In this document: positions 32,184 to 41,144 of the stretch, one piece after another
Position numbering within the stretch: position 1 is the first letter of the stretch
How the letters are laid out: each line of letters begins with the position of its first letter
From: an uncultured Clostridia bacterium
GTDB lineage: Bacteria > Bacillota > Clostridia > UBA1381
DNA: 41,144 bases
Assembly (NCBI GenBank): GCA_934486735.1
Contig: CAKSQL010000027.1
Coordinates: 1 to 41,144, forward strand
Direction of reading: 5' to 3'
Translations under genes and position numbers: made by a program
The notes under the pieces: model-generated
Database searches by the model: none
What the model was told of the DNA's origin: nothing
The model's input: the letters and a program-made list of their open reading frames with translations, nothing else

Positions 32184-32280
32184 ATGTCAATATTTTGTAG
32201 TTGAATGTCAATAGATTATATCTTGATTTAAGTATAAATGTATGATAATATAATATCATAGAAAGATTAAAATGTCAATT
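32184..32280. promoter_or_regulatory. Divergent control region with ATGTCAAT direct repeats
   Basis: ATGTCAATA occurs at 32184-32192 and 32205-32213, 21 bases apart, two helical turns, as in AraC-type operators; a third copy ATGTCAATT is at 32272-32280, beyond the rightward -10 box TATAAT (32249-32254). That promoter has no good -35 hexamer, which fits activator dependence. Confidence 0.6.
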
Positions 32281-32298
32281 CTTTAAAATAGAAAAATA

Positions 32299-34368
32299 AT
32301 GGATGGTGATAATGTGAAGAGAACAAAAAAATTTGAGCCGATAAGCAGAAAATTTCCGCATATGCTCCATGGCGGAGACTATAATCCCGATCAGTGGCGC
32401 GACTGTCCCGAAATTTTGGACGAGGACATGCGCCTGATGAAGCTCTCGGGCTGCAACACGATGTCGCTTGGGATATTCTCGTGGACGATGCTTGAGCCGA
32501 GCGAGGACAATTTCGATTTTTCGTTCATGGACATGATGATGGATAAGCTTGCCGCGAACGGAATAAAGGTGTTTTTGGCAACACCGAGCGGTGCAAGACC
32601 GGCATGGATGAGCTATGACCACCCCGAGGTTTTGAGATGCGACCGCGAGGGCAGACGTCTGACTCATGGCGCGCGGCACAATCACTGCTACACATCGCCG
32701 TATTATCGCAAAAAGGTCGGCAAAATAAACCGGCTTTTGGCGGAGCGGTACAAGGATCACCCTGCACTCATCGGCTGGCATATTTCAAACGAGTACAGCG
32801 GCGAATGCTATTGCCCGCTATGCCGAGAGGCATTTCGCGAGTGGCTCAAAAAGAAGTACAACAACGACTTGGACGCACTCAACAAGGCATACTGGACGGC
32901 GTTCTGGAGTCATACATATACCGACTGGAGACAGATTGACCCTCCGTCACCGCTCGGCGAAACCTGCACGCACGGACTTACGCTTGATTGGAAACGTTTC
33001 TGCTCCGATCAGACGTACGACTTTATTAAAAACGAGATTGAGCCGCTGAAAGAAATCACCCCGGATATCCCTGTCACCACCAATTTTATGGGATATTTCC
33101 ACTACCTCGACTATTACAAGATAATGGATTTGATGGATGTTATTTCGTGGGACAACTATCCCGAGTGGCATTCCGAGACACCCGATCGCGTGACGGCGTG
33201 CCATATGGCATTTATGCACGACCTGTACCGCTCCATGAAGGGCGGTAAGCCGTTTATGCTTATGGAATCTACACCGAGCTGCGTAAACTGGCGCGACTAC
33301 AACAAGCTTAAGCGTCCGAACATGCACATATTGTCGTCTTTGCAGGCAGTGGCGCACGGATCGGACACCGTTCAGTATTTCCAGTGGCGAAAGGGGCGCG
33401 GTGCATCGGAAAAATTTCATGGTGCGGTTGTGGACCACTGCGGTCACGAGAACACGCGCGTATTTCGTGAGGTTGCAAAGCTTGGCGGCATGCTTGCAAA
33501 AATGGACGATATTGTCGGAACGTATGTAAACAGCGACGCGGCGATTTTGTACGATTATCAGAATCACTGGGCGCTGAACGACGCACGCGGACTGCACTTG
33601 TCCGATAAAAAGTACTACAAGACGATTCAGCAGCATTACAAGATTTTTTGGGAGCGTGGCGTGAATGTCGATATTATCGGACCAAAATTTGATTTTTCAG
33701 GCTACAAGCTTATCATTATGCCGATGATGTACATGATGAGACCAGAGCTTATAGCAAAGCTTAAAGAATATGTGGAAAACGGCGGAATATTGGTCGGCAC
33801 ATATGTGACCGGCTGGGTTGACGAGCATGATCTCTGTTATCTCGGCGGTTTCCCGGCGATGGAACTTAAGGACGTTTTCGGAATTTGGGCGGAGGAGACC
33901 GATACCCTTTTCCCGAGCGACCGAAACAGCGTGAAGCTGAACGACGGCAGGGTATACAGTGCCGTCGATTATTGCGAGGTGATTCATCCGTCGACCGCGG
34001 AGGTTCTCGGATGTTACGAGCATGACTTCTACGGAGGTACACCGGCATTTACAAAAAACAACTTTGGCAAGGGCTGTGCGTACTACATTGCATTCAGAAA
34101 TGAAGAGGATTTTCAGCACGACTTCTATATTCAGCTTATAAGCGAACTGGATTTGAACCGTGCTTGGGATGTGCCAATGCCTGAGGGCGTGACCGCTCAT
34201 GCGAGAGAGGACGAAAATACGAAATATATTTTTGTGGAAAACTACACTGACAGCGAGTATATTCTTCCCGTTTCGGGATACCGCGATATGTTCACAAATG
34301 AGGAAATATCCGAAATTGCCTTAGAGCCGTTCGGATGCAAGGTAATCAAAAAAAGAAAGGAATGGTAA
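32299..34368 (+). CDS. GH42 beta-galactosidase
   Basis: 689 residues. The A-domain TIM barrel starts HGGDYNPDQW and contains the acid/base Glu165 in GWHISNEYSGECYC and the nucleophile Glu323 in MLMESTPSCVNW. A zinc cluster is indicated by Cys170, Cys172 and Cys175. The trimerisation domain (LIIMPMMYMMRPELIAKLKE) and a small C-terminal beta domain follow. No signal peptide, so it acts on imported galactosides. The ATG at 32299 lacks a ribosome binding site; a GTG at 32314 with GGATGGTG before it is a good alternative. Followed after two bases by the GH2 gene. Confidence 0.95.
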   Translation: MDGDNVKRTKKFEPISRKFPHMLHGGDYNPDQWRDCPEILDEDMRLMKLSGCNTMSLGIFSWTMLEPSEDNFDFSFMDMMMDKLAANGIKVFLATPSGARPAWMSYDHPEVLRCDREGRRLTHGARHNHCYTSPYYRKKVGKINRLLAERYKDHPALIGWHISNEYSGECYCPLCREAFREWLKKKYNNDLDALNKAYWTAFWSHTYTDWRQIDPPSPLGETCTHGLTLDWKRFCSDQTYDFIKNEIEPLKEITPDIPVTTNFMGYFHYLDYYKIMDLMDVISWDNYPEWHSETPDRVTACHMAFMHDLYRSMKGGKPFMLMESTPSCVNWRDYNKLKRPNMHILSSLQAVAHGSDTVQYFQWRKGRGASEKFHGAVVDHCGHENTRVFREVAKLGGMLAKMDDIVGTYVNSDAAILYDYQNHWALNDARGLHLSDKKYYKTIQQHYKIFWERGVNVDIIGPKFDFSGYKLIIMPMMYMMRPELIAKLKEYVENGGILVGTYVTGWVDEHDLCYLGGFPAMELKDVFGIWAEETDTLFPSDRNSVKLNDGRVYSAVDYCEVIHPSTAEVLGCYEHDFYGGTPAFTKNNFGKGCAYYIAFRNEEDFQHDFYIQLISELDLNRAWDVPMPEGVTAHAREDENTKYIFVENYTDSEYILPVSGYRDMFTNEEISEIALEPFGCKVIKKRKEW

Positions 34369-34370
34369 TT

Positions 34371-37300
34371 ATGAGTAAAAATCTGCCGGATTGGCAAAAT
34401 CAACAGGTGACGGAGCGCGGTCGTGTTGCTCCGCATGCAACGCTTATTCCGTACGACAGTATGGAGAAAGCAATGTCGGAGGATATGGCAGGATCGCCGT
34501 ATGTGAAAAATTTGAGCGGAGAATGGGATTTCCTTTTCTGCGAATATGCGCTTTCGGCGCCGGATGACTTTTTCAAAAAGGAGTATGATATATCGGGCTG
34601 GAACAAAATCACAGTCCCGGGGTGCTGGCAGTTCTTCGGCTATGGCATAAAGAACTACACAAATGTGGAATATCCTTTCCCGATTGATCCGCCGTATGTC
34701 CCCAATGAGAGCAATGTCGGCTGCTATCGCAGAGTTTTCAATATGGAAAAAAAGACAAATAAGCGCAATATACTTGTGTTTGACGGCGTGTGCTCTGCGT
34801 TCGAGGTTTGGCTCAACGGCGAAAAGGTGGGATTTTCACAGGGCAGTCACCTGCCGTCCGAGTTCGATATCACAGATAAGCTGTCAGACGGCGAAAATCT
34901 GCTTGCGGTGAAAGTGTATCAGTGGAGTTGGGCAAGCTATCTTGAAGACCAGGATATGTGGAGATTTAACGGAATTTTCAGAAATGTGTATATCATTTCA
35001 AAGGAAGAAACAAGCATTTTCGATGCATTTGTGCATGCCGAGCTTGATGAAAATTACAAGGATGCCGATTTGAATGTTGAAATTAAGGTGACAGAGCCGC
35101 AGAAAGGTTATTCGGTTGAAATGTCACTCTATGACGGCGGTTCGCCGATTCTTTCGGACGAAAAGTCGGCGGCTGAAAAGCTGACTTTTGAAAGCAAGGT
35201 GTCAGAGCCTAAAAAGTGGACAGCCGAGACTCCGAATCTGTACTCGCTTATATTGACATTGAAAAAGGACGGCGAGATTGCGGAAGTGTACAAAATCAAT
35301 ACCGGTTTCAGAAAAATCGAGACCAAAAACCGCATTTTCCTTATTAACGGACAGCCGGTTAAAATTAAGGGCGTGAACCGCCACGATTCGCATCCGCTGT
35401 TCGGCTATGCCGTTTCGCGTGAGTCGATGATTCAAGATATAACTCTTATGAAGCAGCATAATATAAATACTGTCAGAACATCGCATTATCCCAACGACCC
35501 GTTCTGGCTGGATTTGTGCGACAAGTACGGACTTTATGTCGTGGACGAGTGTGATATGGAATGTCATGGTATGGCCGTAGTCGGCAATTGGGAGCTGATT
35601 TCTTCGGATGAATCTTGGCTTAAAGCGCATCTTGAGCGCATGGAACGCATGGTGGAAAGAGATAAAAACCACCCGTCAATATTTATGTGGTCGCTTGGAA
35701 ATGAGTCGGGTAAAGGTGAAAATATTTACGAAATGGGACGTTGGACTAAAAAATTCGATCCGTCGCGTCTTATTCACTATGAGAGAATCGATGTTTTCAA
35801 TAAAGATATACCGACCGATTTTTACGATGTGATATCAAGTATGTATCCGGACTTCAAAAGTATGGACGATATCCTTGCCTTGGACAGTGATAAGCCGTAT
35901 TACCTCTGCGAATACATTCATGCAATGGGTAACGGCCCGGGAGGAGCAAAGGACTATCAGGACTATTTCTACAGCCATGACTCGGCTATGGGCGGCTGTG
36001 TTTGGGAATGGATAGACCATGCTGTCCCGGAATTTGATGAGAACGGGGAGAAATTTTATAAATACGGCGGCGATTTCGGCGATTATCCTCACTCGGGTAA
36101 TTTCTGCTGTGACGGACTTTGTTTCCCCGACCGTACTCCGCATACCGGACTTATCGAGTATAAGGCTGTTATTCAGCCGGTTTTGGTTTCGGATAATGAT
36201 AGCAAAAACGGTGTTGTGACGATAGAAAATAAGTACGATTTCCTTGATCTCTCGGATATGTATTGCGTATGGAGTGTGACAGCCGACGGCAGGTCGGTGC
36301 AGAGCGGCATGATATGCGATGTTACCACCGCGCCGCATGCAAAAAGGGATATCCAAATTCCGATTGACTCGGGCAAATTGCAGGGCGGAGCGGAATATTT
36401 CATAAACTTAAGCTTCAGAATAAAGTCGGATAAGCTGTGGGCGAAAACGGGACACGAAACCTCCGTTGCCCAGGTTAGGATTCCGACAGAGGAGAAATTT
36501 GAGACAAAAGCTGCACAAGGAAAGCTTGCGGCTGAGGATTCAAAGCTGTGCATAATCGTAAGCGGCGAGAATTTTGTCTATAAGTTCAGCAAGCTGACAG
36601 GAACTCTGGAAAGCCTTTGCTATGACGGAGTTGAAATGGTGGAAAAGGGTCCGGAGCTTAATATATATCATGCGCCGACTGATAACGAAGTACCATGGAT
36701 GCAGAAGCTGTATGACGCAGGTTATGATAAAATGCGTCATTATGTGAGGGATACAGAGATTTGCGAGTGCGGCGAAAATAAAGTTAAGGTGAAGATAAAT
36801 GCGGTGCTTGCAAAACCGTCGCTTATGCCTGCATTCAGAATCGGGTATACATATACTGTCTTTGCGGACGGAAGAATTTCACTGAAAACCGATGCAAAAC
36901 TCGGAGCAAGTAAAATCGATATGGAAATGCCGCCGCTCTTTAAGGTGGGCTTGCAGATGATTCTCAAACCCGGATTCGAAAGAGCAGTGTGGTACGGAAA
37001 AGGGCCGCATGATAATTATCCCGACAAGGGCGAAAGTGCAATGGTCGGCTTGTATGATAAGACAGTGAACGAGTTGTGGGAAAATCATATTAGACCCCAG
37101 GAAAATGGCAACCGCGGTGGAATCCGCTGGGTAAGCCTGTCCGATAAGGGCGGCAGAGGACTGTTTGTAAAGAGCAGCGGAGAGTTCAATTTCTCGGCAA
37201 GACATTATACCGATGCAAATATGATTGCGGCAGAACATACAAATGAGCTTGAAAAAATCGATGAAACCGTGCTGAACCTGGATTGGCGCGTTTCGGGAGT

Positions 37301-37433
37301 TGGAACAGGTAGCTGCGGACCGGAGACGTTCGAGCATTACAGAGTAAAAGCGCAGGATTACAGCTTTGAATTTGAGCTTGTTCCTTACTTTGAAGCGGGA
37401 GCAGAGCCGGAGAGAATGTACAGGGAATTTTAA
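34371..37433 (+). CDS. GH2 beta-galactosidase (LacZ type)
   Basis: 1020 residues, the LacZ length. Order: N-terminal jelly roll (GEWDFLFCEYALSAPDDF), Ig-like domain, TIM barrel with acid/base Glu445 in WSLGNESGKG and nucleophile Glu514 in LCEYIHAMGNGPGG, then the DUF4981 and Bgal_small_N domains with VWYGKGPHDNYPD. Hydrolyses lactose-type galactosides in the cytoplasm. ATG at 34371 is two bases after the GH42 stop, with AAAGGAATGG serving as the site, so translation is coupled. No transporter or galactose pathway gene is next to it; those must lie elsewhere. Confidence 0.96.
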   Translation: MSKNLPDWQNQQVTERGRVAPHATLIPYDSMEKAMSEDMAGSPYVKNLSGEWDFLFCEYALSAPDDFFKKEYDISGWNKITVPGCWQFFGYGIKNYTNVEYPFPIDPPYVPNESNVGCYRRVFNMEKKTNKRNILVFDGVCSAFEVWLNGEKVGFSQGSHLPSEFDITDKLSDGENLLAVKVYQWSWASYLEDQDMWRFNGIFRNVYIISKEETSIFDAFVHAELDENYKDADLNVEIKVTEPQKGYSVEMSLYDGGSPILSDEKSAAEKLTFESKVSEPKKWTAETPNLYSLILTLKKDGEIAEVYKINTGFRKIETKNRIFLINGQPVKIKGVNRHDSHPLFGYAVSRESMIQDITLMKQHNINTVRTSHYPNDPFWLDLCDKYGLYVVDECDMECHGMAVVGNWELISSDESWLKAHLERMERMVERDKNHPSIFMWSLGNESGKGENIYEMGRWTKKFDPSRLIHYERIDVFNKDIPTDFYDVISSMYPDFKSMDDILALDSDKPYYLCEYIHAMGNGPGGAKDYQDYFYSHDSAMGGCVWEWIDHAVPEFDENGEKFYKYGGDFGDYPHSGNFCCDGLCFPDRTPHTGLIEYKAVIQPVLVSDNDSKNGVVTIENKYDFLDLSDMYCVWSVTADGRSVQSGMICDVTTAPHAKRDIQIPIDSGKLQGGAEYFINLSFRIKSDKLWAKTGHETSVAQVRIPTEEKFETKAAQGKLAAEDSKLCIIVSGENFVYKFSKLTGTLESLCYDGVEMVEKGPELNIYHAPTDNEVPWMQKLYDAGYDKMRHYVRDTEICECGENKVKVKINAVLAKPSLMPAFRIGYTYTVFADGRISLKTDAKLGASKIDMEMPPLFKVGLQMILKPGFERAVWYGKGPHDNYPDKGESAMVGLYDKTVNELWENHIRPQENGNRGGIRWVSLSDKGGRGLFVKSSGEFNFSARHYTDANMIAAEHTNELEKIDETVLNLDWRVSGVGTGSCGPETFEHYRVKAQDYSFEFELVPYFEAGAEPERMYREF

Positions 37434-37443
37434 TTGAAACAGT

Positions 37444-37480
37444 AACAAAATCGGCGGAATTTTTCCGCCGATTTTGTTAT
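37444..37480 (+). terminator. Terminator of the beta-galactosidase operon
   Basis: AACAAAATCGGCGGAA pairs with TTCCGCCGATTTTGTT around a three-base loop; A-rich on one side and T-rich on the other, so it may work in both directions. Confidence 0.88.
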
Positions 37481-37499
37481 GTAAAATTCGAAAAAGACC

Positions 37500-37528
37500 T
37501 TTACAAACTGGAAATTTTATGATATGAT
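37500..37528 (+). promoter_or_regulatory. Promoter of the LRR protein gene
   Basis: TTTACA (37500-37505), a 17-base spacer and TATGAT (37523-37528). Confidence 0.75.
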
Positions 37529-37558
37529 ATTATTGCCAAACAAAAATAGTAATTGACT

Positions 37559-37612
37559 TGCACAAGATATGTGCATTTTTTGTGCGCCGGTCTGTGGATT
37601 GGCGCATTTTTT
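37559..37612 (+). terminator. Two tandem terminator-like hairpins in the LRR gene leader
   Basis: Hairpin one: TGCACA (37559-37564) with TGTGCA (37570-37575) and six T. Hairpin two: TGCGCC (37583-37588) with GGCGCA (37601-37606) and six T. Both lie between the promoter and the ribosome binding site AAAGGGG. Stems are only six base pairs, so they would act as leaky attenuators. Confidence 0.6.
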
Positions 37613-37636
37613 AAAATTGAAAGGGGAATGTAAAAA

Positions 37637-40600
37637 ATGAAAAAAAGAGGTTTGAGCCTGCTTTTGGCTCTGTGTATGGTGCTTGGCATGGTGACGGCTT
37701 TGCCGGAGATTGCATCGGCAGCAACAAACGGTATCCTGGGAGATAACATTACATGGACATTTGACAACGGAATACTCACTCTCACCGGAAATGGAGAAAT
37801 GATAACGCCGATTAAGAGCACGTGGTATGGTGATATTGTAAATTTTCCATGGGGTTCATTTGGAAAGAATATAAAAGAAGTTATTGTGAATGAGGGGATA
37901 ACTAAAATCAGTGACAACGCTTTTTATTGCTTTGAAAATCTGACAAATGTAAAACTTCCTCAATCATTAAGCTTTGTTGATACAGCTGCTTTTTACAGGT
38001 GTGAAAATCTTGAAGATATCATAATTCCGGATGGAACAAAATCTATAGGAGGTTGGGCGTTTCAAAAATGTTCTAAATTAAAAAATGTTTCACTGCCACG
38101 AAATATGGAATATATCAGCGGTTATGCTTTCAGTGAATGTGGGAGTCTGGAAAGAATAGTTCTTTCTTCTAAAATAATCAGTAATAATACATTTCAAAAA
38201 TGTACCGCGCTCAAGGAAATAGTGTTATATAGTGATGTAACATCAATCAGCGATTATGCTTTTTACGATTGCACAGCTTTGACCGATGTATATTATTCCG
38301 GCAGTGAGGACGACTGGAAAAAGATAAACATAGGCGCAAACAACGAATGCCTGACAAATGCAACAATTCATTACCAATACAAACCAAAGGACCACAGCGT
38401 TGACGACTACATCATAGCGGAGGTTTCAAAGTACACTTCAGACGGAGAATACACGCAGCTTAATCGAATTATGTCATCGGGTGCGTCGGCAGAAGAAAAA
38501 TTCCGCCGCTTGAACGAATTATTCGCAAACAACGGTATCACCGATGTGAAAGAGGGAATAAAGTATCTGAGCGAGACAACATCGTACAGGAGCGACTACA
38601 ATTATCTGACCACGAACGAAATTTATTGCGCATACAATTTCTACGACTGGCTTTACTCGACAAAAACGGGACTGGCAGCGCGGTCGGCATTATATACGGA
38701 CGGTCTTATTTTTAATTATGAAGTGTCTGCCTATCTCAACCCGGCGACATATATCGAAAGCGAATACCCGGGTGTTAAAAAGAATAAGACAATGCTTAAA
38801 AATTTTCTTGAGTCCGGCAATGACAGCGCAGTGAACGATATTTTTGATTATACGAACAAGACGGCTAAGTATATGAAAAATATCATCAAGCTGAACAATA
38901 TTGCCGAAGACGCGGAGATGGACAGTCTGATGAATCAAATCATGAATTGCAAGTCGCCGGAAAGGCTTGAAGTGTTGCAAAATCAATTTGCGGAAAAAAT
39001 AGCATATCAAATCAAAATCAACAGCGGCGACAAGGTGTATCTTGACGGAGAAAATTTTTCGGATGCGTTGAGTACATCGGCAAGCATCATTTCGTTTGCA
39101 GGCGCGACCGCGGGCGACATTGCCGAAATGATAAAAATGAATGACAACATCGAAACGTACAAGAAAAACAAGAAGTTTTTGACTTATATTTACAGTAACA
39201 AAGACGTTTCGGCTGAGATGCGTATTGCGGCATATCAGCTTTTGGACGATATAAACAACGGTTATTATAAGCGTGTTGTGCCTATATTCGGGAATGTGTT
39301 CGAATTGGCAGACGGATTTATATACACAGATAAGTCAAAAATCAGATACGCTCTCGAACAAATGGGAGTTTCGGAATCGGGCAGCGGTCTTTTGACCGAT
39401 GCGTTTGCAACCCTGAAACTTGCGGCGTTTATTTCAAATATAGTAGCAGATGCCGGTGATTTTGTAAAGCAGGCGGCGTATACGCAGGGATATGCCGAGC
39501 TTTCGGCGCTGTACGCAATGAAGCTTGAAGATGATAAAAAGGCGTTTCTTGCAGACAAGTCTGCCGAGAATGCATGGACATTCTTTGAGGATTACACAAT
39601 TCTTTGGAATCTGCGCTATCGCGGAGAGCAGCAATATTTTGATATGAACAAAATCAAAATGTACATTTTTGCAAGGGTGAAAACATTTAATTATCAGCTG
39701 AAAAATGAAGTTGTGAGCGATACATTGGCGCATCTGGAGCAATGCAAATTTAGCATTGCGGACGGAATTGAGATTCCGAAGTCGGTTCAATATGTGAAAA
39801 AATCCGTTGTGAAATGCCCGGTCGATGTGGCGGTCTACAGTTCGTCGGGAGACCTTATTGCCGAACTTAAAGACGGTATTGAATCGGACATAACCAATGA
39901 ATACGGTCGTTTTGCGGTGGTTCGGGAATCCTACAGCGGCGAGTATTCAAAGATTATCTGCCAAAGCACGAACGATGAGCTTAAAATAAAGCTGTCGGCT
40001 GTTGGGGACGGCTTGGTTGATTATCAATCAAGCTCGGCGGACGCTGAGAATATAAAGGCAATCGATAAGCTGCTTGTTGACAATGGAAATGTGATATATG
40101 CAGATGATGAGAAATTCAGCGTTGACACCGACGGCGACGGAGCGGCGGATGTTTATAAGGAGTACGTGGAAAAAAGCAATGACGAATATGTCAGAGCGGA
40201 GAGCGCCGAGCTTTCCTGCGACAGCTTGAATTTGATTGAGGGCGAAACAAAGACAATCGGAATAGAGATATTTCCGATAAATACCACGAATACAACGGTG
40301 GATTGGTTCTCGACCGACAGGAGCGTTGCCGATGCCAAAAACGGCGCGGTTACGGCAGTTGGCGGCGGAGATGCGGAAATACATGTAAAGGTTTGCGATT
40401 CGGATATCGAAATTGTCGTTCCGATAAGGGTGATACCGCTGCGGGAATTGAATTTTGAGACAGCCGAATTTGGCGATAAACAGGTTCGGGTCAAGGTGAT
40501 TGCAAGCACAATATTGGAAGATATTCAGAGAGGAAAAGTGGCATTTGGCTTGTATGAAAATAATCGGCTTCTCGGAGTGTATGCCGAGGAGGTATCGGTG

Positions 40601-40750
40601 AATAATGAGAACGCACAAAGCGTTGAGCATGTGTTTGACACCGAGGCATCGGGCAGTCTGAACGTTAAAGCATTTTGGTGGGGTATAGATGATATGATAA
40701 GACCGCTGTCAAGGTCGGCGAAAGCGGCAAATTCGGATGAAACAAAATAA
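37637..40750 (+). CDS. Large secreted BspA-type leucine-rich-repeat protein with Big_2-like domain
   Basis: 1037 residues. Signal peptide to about 29 (MLALCMVLG-type core, ending ASAA). Residues 30-250 hold BspA/TpLRR repeats of about 23 residues (DNAFYCFENLTNVKLP, WAFQKCSKLKNVSLP, YAFSECGSLERIVL). A long helical region (about 255-700) has no recognised fold. Near 835 is a calcium-loop-like DTDGDGAADVYKEY, followed by a Big_2-type bacterial Ig domain (LNLIEGETKTIGIEIFPINT, SVADAKNGAVTAVGGGDAEI). No LPxTG or S-layer motif at the end. Such proteins mediate binding to host or other cells; that function is inference. Confidence 0.82.
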   Translation: MKKRGLSLLLALCMVLGMVTALPEIASAATNGILGDNITWTFDNGILTLTGNGEMITPIKSTWYGDIVNFPWGSFGKNIKEVIVNEGITKISDNAFYCFENLTNVKLPQSLSFVDTAAFYRCENLEDIIIPDGTKSIGGWAFQKCSKLKNVSLPRNMEYISGYAFSECGSLERIVLSSKIISNNTFQKCTALKEIVLYSDVTSISDYAFYDCTALTDVYYSGSEDDWKKINIGANNECLTNATIHYQYKPKDHSVDDYIIAEVSKYTSDGEYTQLNRIMSSGASAEEKFRRLNELFANNGITDVKEGIKYLSETTSYRSDYNYLTTNEIYCAYNFYDWLYSTKTGLAARSALYTDGLIFNYEVSAYLNPATYIESEYPGVKKNKTMLKNFLESGNDSAVNDIFDYTNKTAKYMKNIIKLNNIAEDAEMDSLMNQIMNCKSPERLEVLQNQFAEKIAYQIKINSGDKVYLDGENFSDALSTSASIISFAGATAGDIAEMIKMNDNIETYKKNKKFLTYIYSNKDVSAEMRIAAYQLLDDINNGYYKRVVPIFGNVFELADGFIYTDKSKIRYALEQMGVSESGSGLLTDAFATLKLAAFISNIVADAGDFVKQAAYTQGYAELSALYAMKLEDDKKAFLADKSAENAWTFFEDYTILWNLRYRGEQQYFDMNKIKMYIFARVKTFNYQLKNEVVSDTLAHLEQCKFSIADGIEIPKSVQYVKKSVVKCPVDVAVYSSSGDLIAELKDGIESDITNEYGRFAVVRESYSGEYSKIICQSTNDELKIKLSAVGDGLVDYQSSSADAENIKAIDKLLVDNGNVIYADDEKFSVDTDGDGAADVYKEYVEKSNDEYVRAESAELSCDSLNLIEGETKTIGIEIFPINTTNTTVDWFSTDRSVADAKNGAVTAVGGGDAEIHVKVCDSDIEIVVPIRVIPLRELNFETAEFGDKQVRVKVIASTILEDIQRGKVAFGLYENNRLLGVYAEEVSVNNENAQSVEHVFDTEASGSLNVKAFWWGIDDMIRPLSRSAKAANSDETK

Positions 40751-40782
40751 TCTGCCATATGCGAAATAGAAAAAAGATATAT

Positions 40783-40828
40783 AAAAGTAAATGCAGCCAT
40801 GTGAATTTTGGACTGCATTTACTTTTTT
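40783..40828 (+). terminator. Terminator of the LRR protein gene
   Basis: AAAAGTAAATGCAG (40783-40796) pairs with CTGCATTTACTTTT (40813-40826), then more T. Confidence 0.88.
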
Positions 40829-40881
40829 ATAAAAAAATAAAAATAATAAACCAAAAAAATAAAAATAATAAAGAAAAAGTA

Positions 40882-40910
40882 TTGACATGCGATGATTTAT
40901 GTGATATAAT
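40882..40910 (+). promoter_or_regulatory. Promoter of the tRNA gene
   Basis: Consensus TTGACA (40882-40887), a 17-base spacer and TATAAT (40905-40910), about 50 bases before the tRNA. Confidence 0.9.
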
Positions 40911-40965
40911 AGAAAAAGAGTTGTGAGAGATGATCAAATGTCCAAACACTCATAGAATTTTATAT

Positions 40966-41042
<77 letters not shown>

Positions 41043-41044
41043 CG

Positions 41045-41075
41045 TCGGAACAAGTTACGCTTGTTCCGATTTTTT
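41045..41075 (+). terminator. Terminator after tRNA-fMet
   Basis: TCGGAACAAG (41045-41054) pairs with CTTGTTCCGA (41060-41069) around TTACG, with a T-run to 41075. Confidence 0.92.
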
Positions 41076-41076
41076 A

Positions 41077-41144
41077 GTATGACGGGCATATCAATGCTCT
41101 GTGGTGAAAGTCCACCGAGGCGTAGTTACCGACGAACTCTAAAG
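41077..41144 (+). mobile_element. 5' end of a group II intron, class C-like (partial)
   Basis: From GTATGACGGGC the sequence continues with GGTGAAAGTCCACC, GGCGTAGTTACCGACG and AACTCTAAAG, the pattern of the first domain of bacterial group II introns of the terminator-targeting kind. It starts two bases after the T-run of the tRNA terminator, the insertion site preferred by class C introns. The intron body and reverse transcriptase lie beyond the window. The GTATG start deviates from the consensus GTGYG. Confidence 0.65.

Overview
The window looks like the chromosome of an anaerobic, low-to-mid GC, Gram-positive member of the Clostridia, probably a gut or rumen lineage known mainly from metagenomes. 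This is inferred from four things seen in the sequence: the order rpmG-secE-nusG-rplK-rplA-rplJ-rplL with a Firmicutes-type L10 leader, strong AGGAGG ribosome binding sites, pyruvate phosphate dikinase as a stand-alone gene, and secreted proteins with dockerin-like or BspA-like repeats. No plasmid or phage backbone genes are visible.

Layout. 1-4.5 kb is accessory: an AraC regulator, a flavoprotein, an internally deleted M13 peptidase remnant, an XRE regulator with a membrane tail overlapping a PAP2-type protein, and a solitary clpP with a palindrome over its probable start of transcription. Copies of one small inverted repeat are scattered here. 4.5-9.4 kb is a leftward housekeeping run (HD-domain protein, recX, rimO, pgsA, a membrane protein, queF) from one good promoter. 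9.5-15.4 kb runs rightward: an orphan response regulator, a shortened VTC-domain protein, a CotH-kinase lipoprotein, a two-component pair and a YgjP-like metallopeptidase. 15.4-20 kb is the ribosomal/transcription cluster ending in yceD-rpmF. ppdK follows (20.4-23.0 kb).

Between ppdK and lepA (23.0-27.55 kb) lies an AT-rich accessory island. It holds a GNAT-type toxin-antitoxin pair bracketed by hairpin repeats, a three-gene cassette (a secreted protein with a duplicated dockerin-like segment, a second secreted protein and a 52-residue peptide) behind a long structured leader, an interspersed palindromic repeat, and a HicB/HicA pair. After lepA come a CE7 esterase, a DUF368 undecaprenyl-phosphate carrier and a carbohydrate locus: an AraC regulator divergent from a GH42-GH2 beta-galactosidase operon, with spaced direct repeats between them. 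The last part holds a large secreted BspA-like LRR protein behind two tandem terminator-like hairpins, an initiator tRNA-fMet with an unusual discriminator base, and what looks like the first 68 bases of a group II (class C-like) intron placed directly after the tRNA terminator.

The parts most worth following up are the secreted cassette with its tiny last gene and leader, the GNAT toxin module between repeats, the repeat family at the M13 deletion junction, and the tRNA/intron arrangement at the right edge. No complete, clearly new defence or biosynthetic system could be demonstrated from sequence reading alone.
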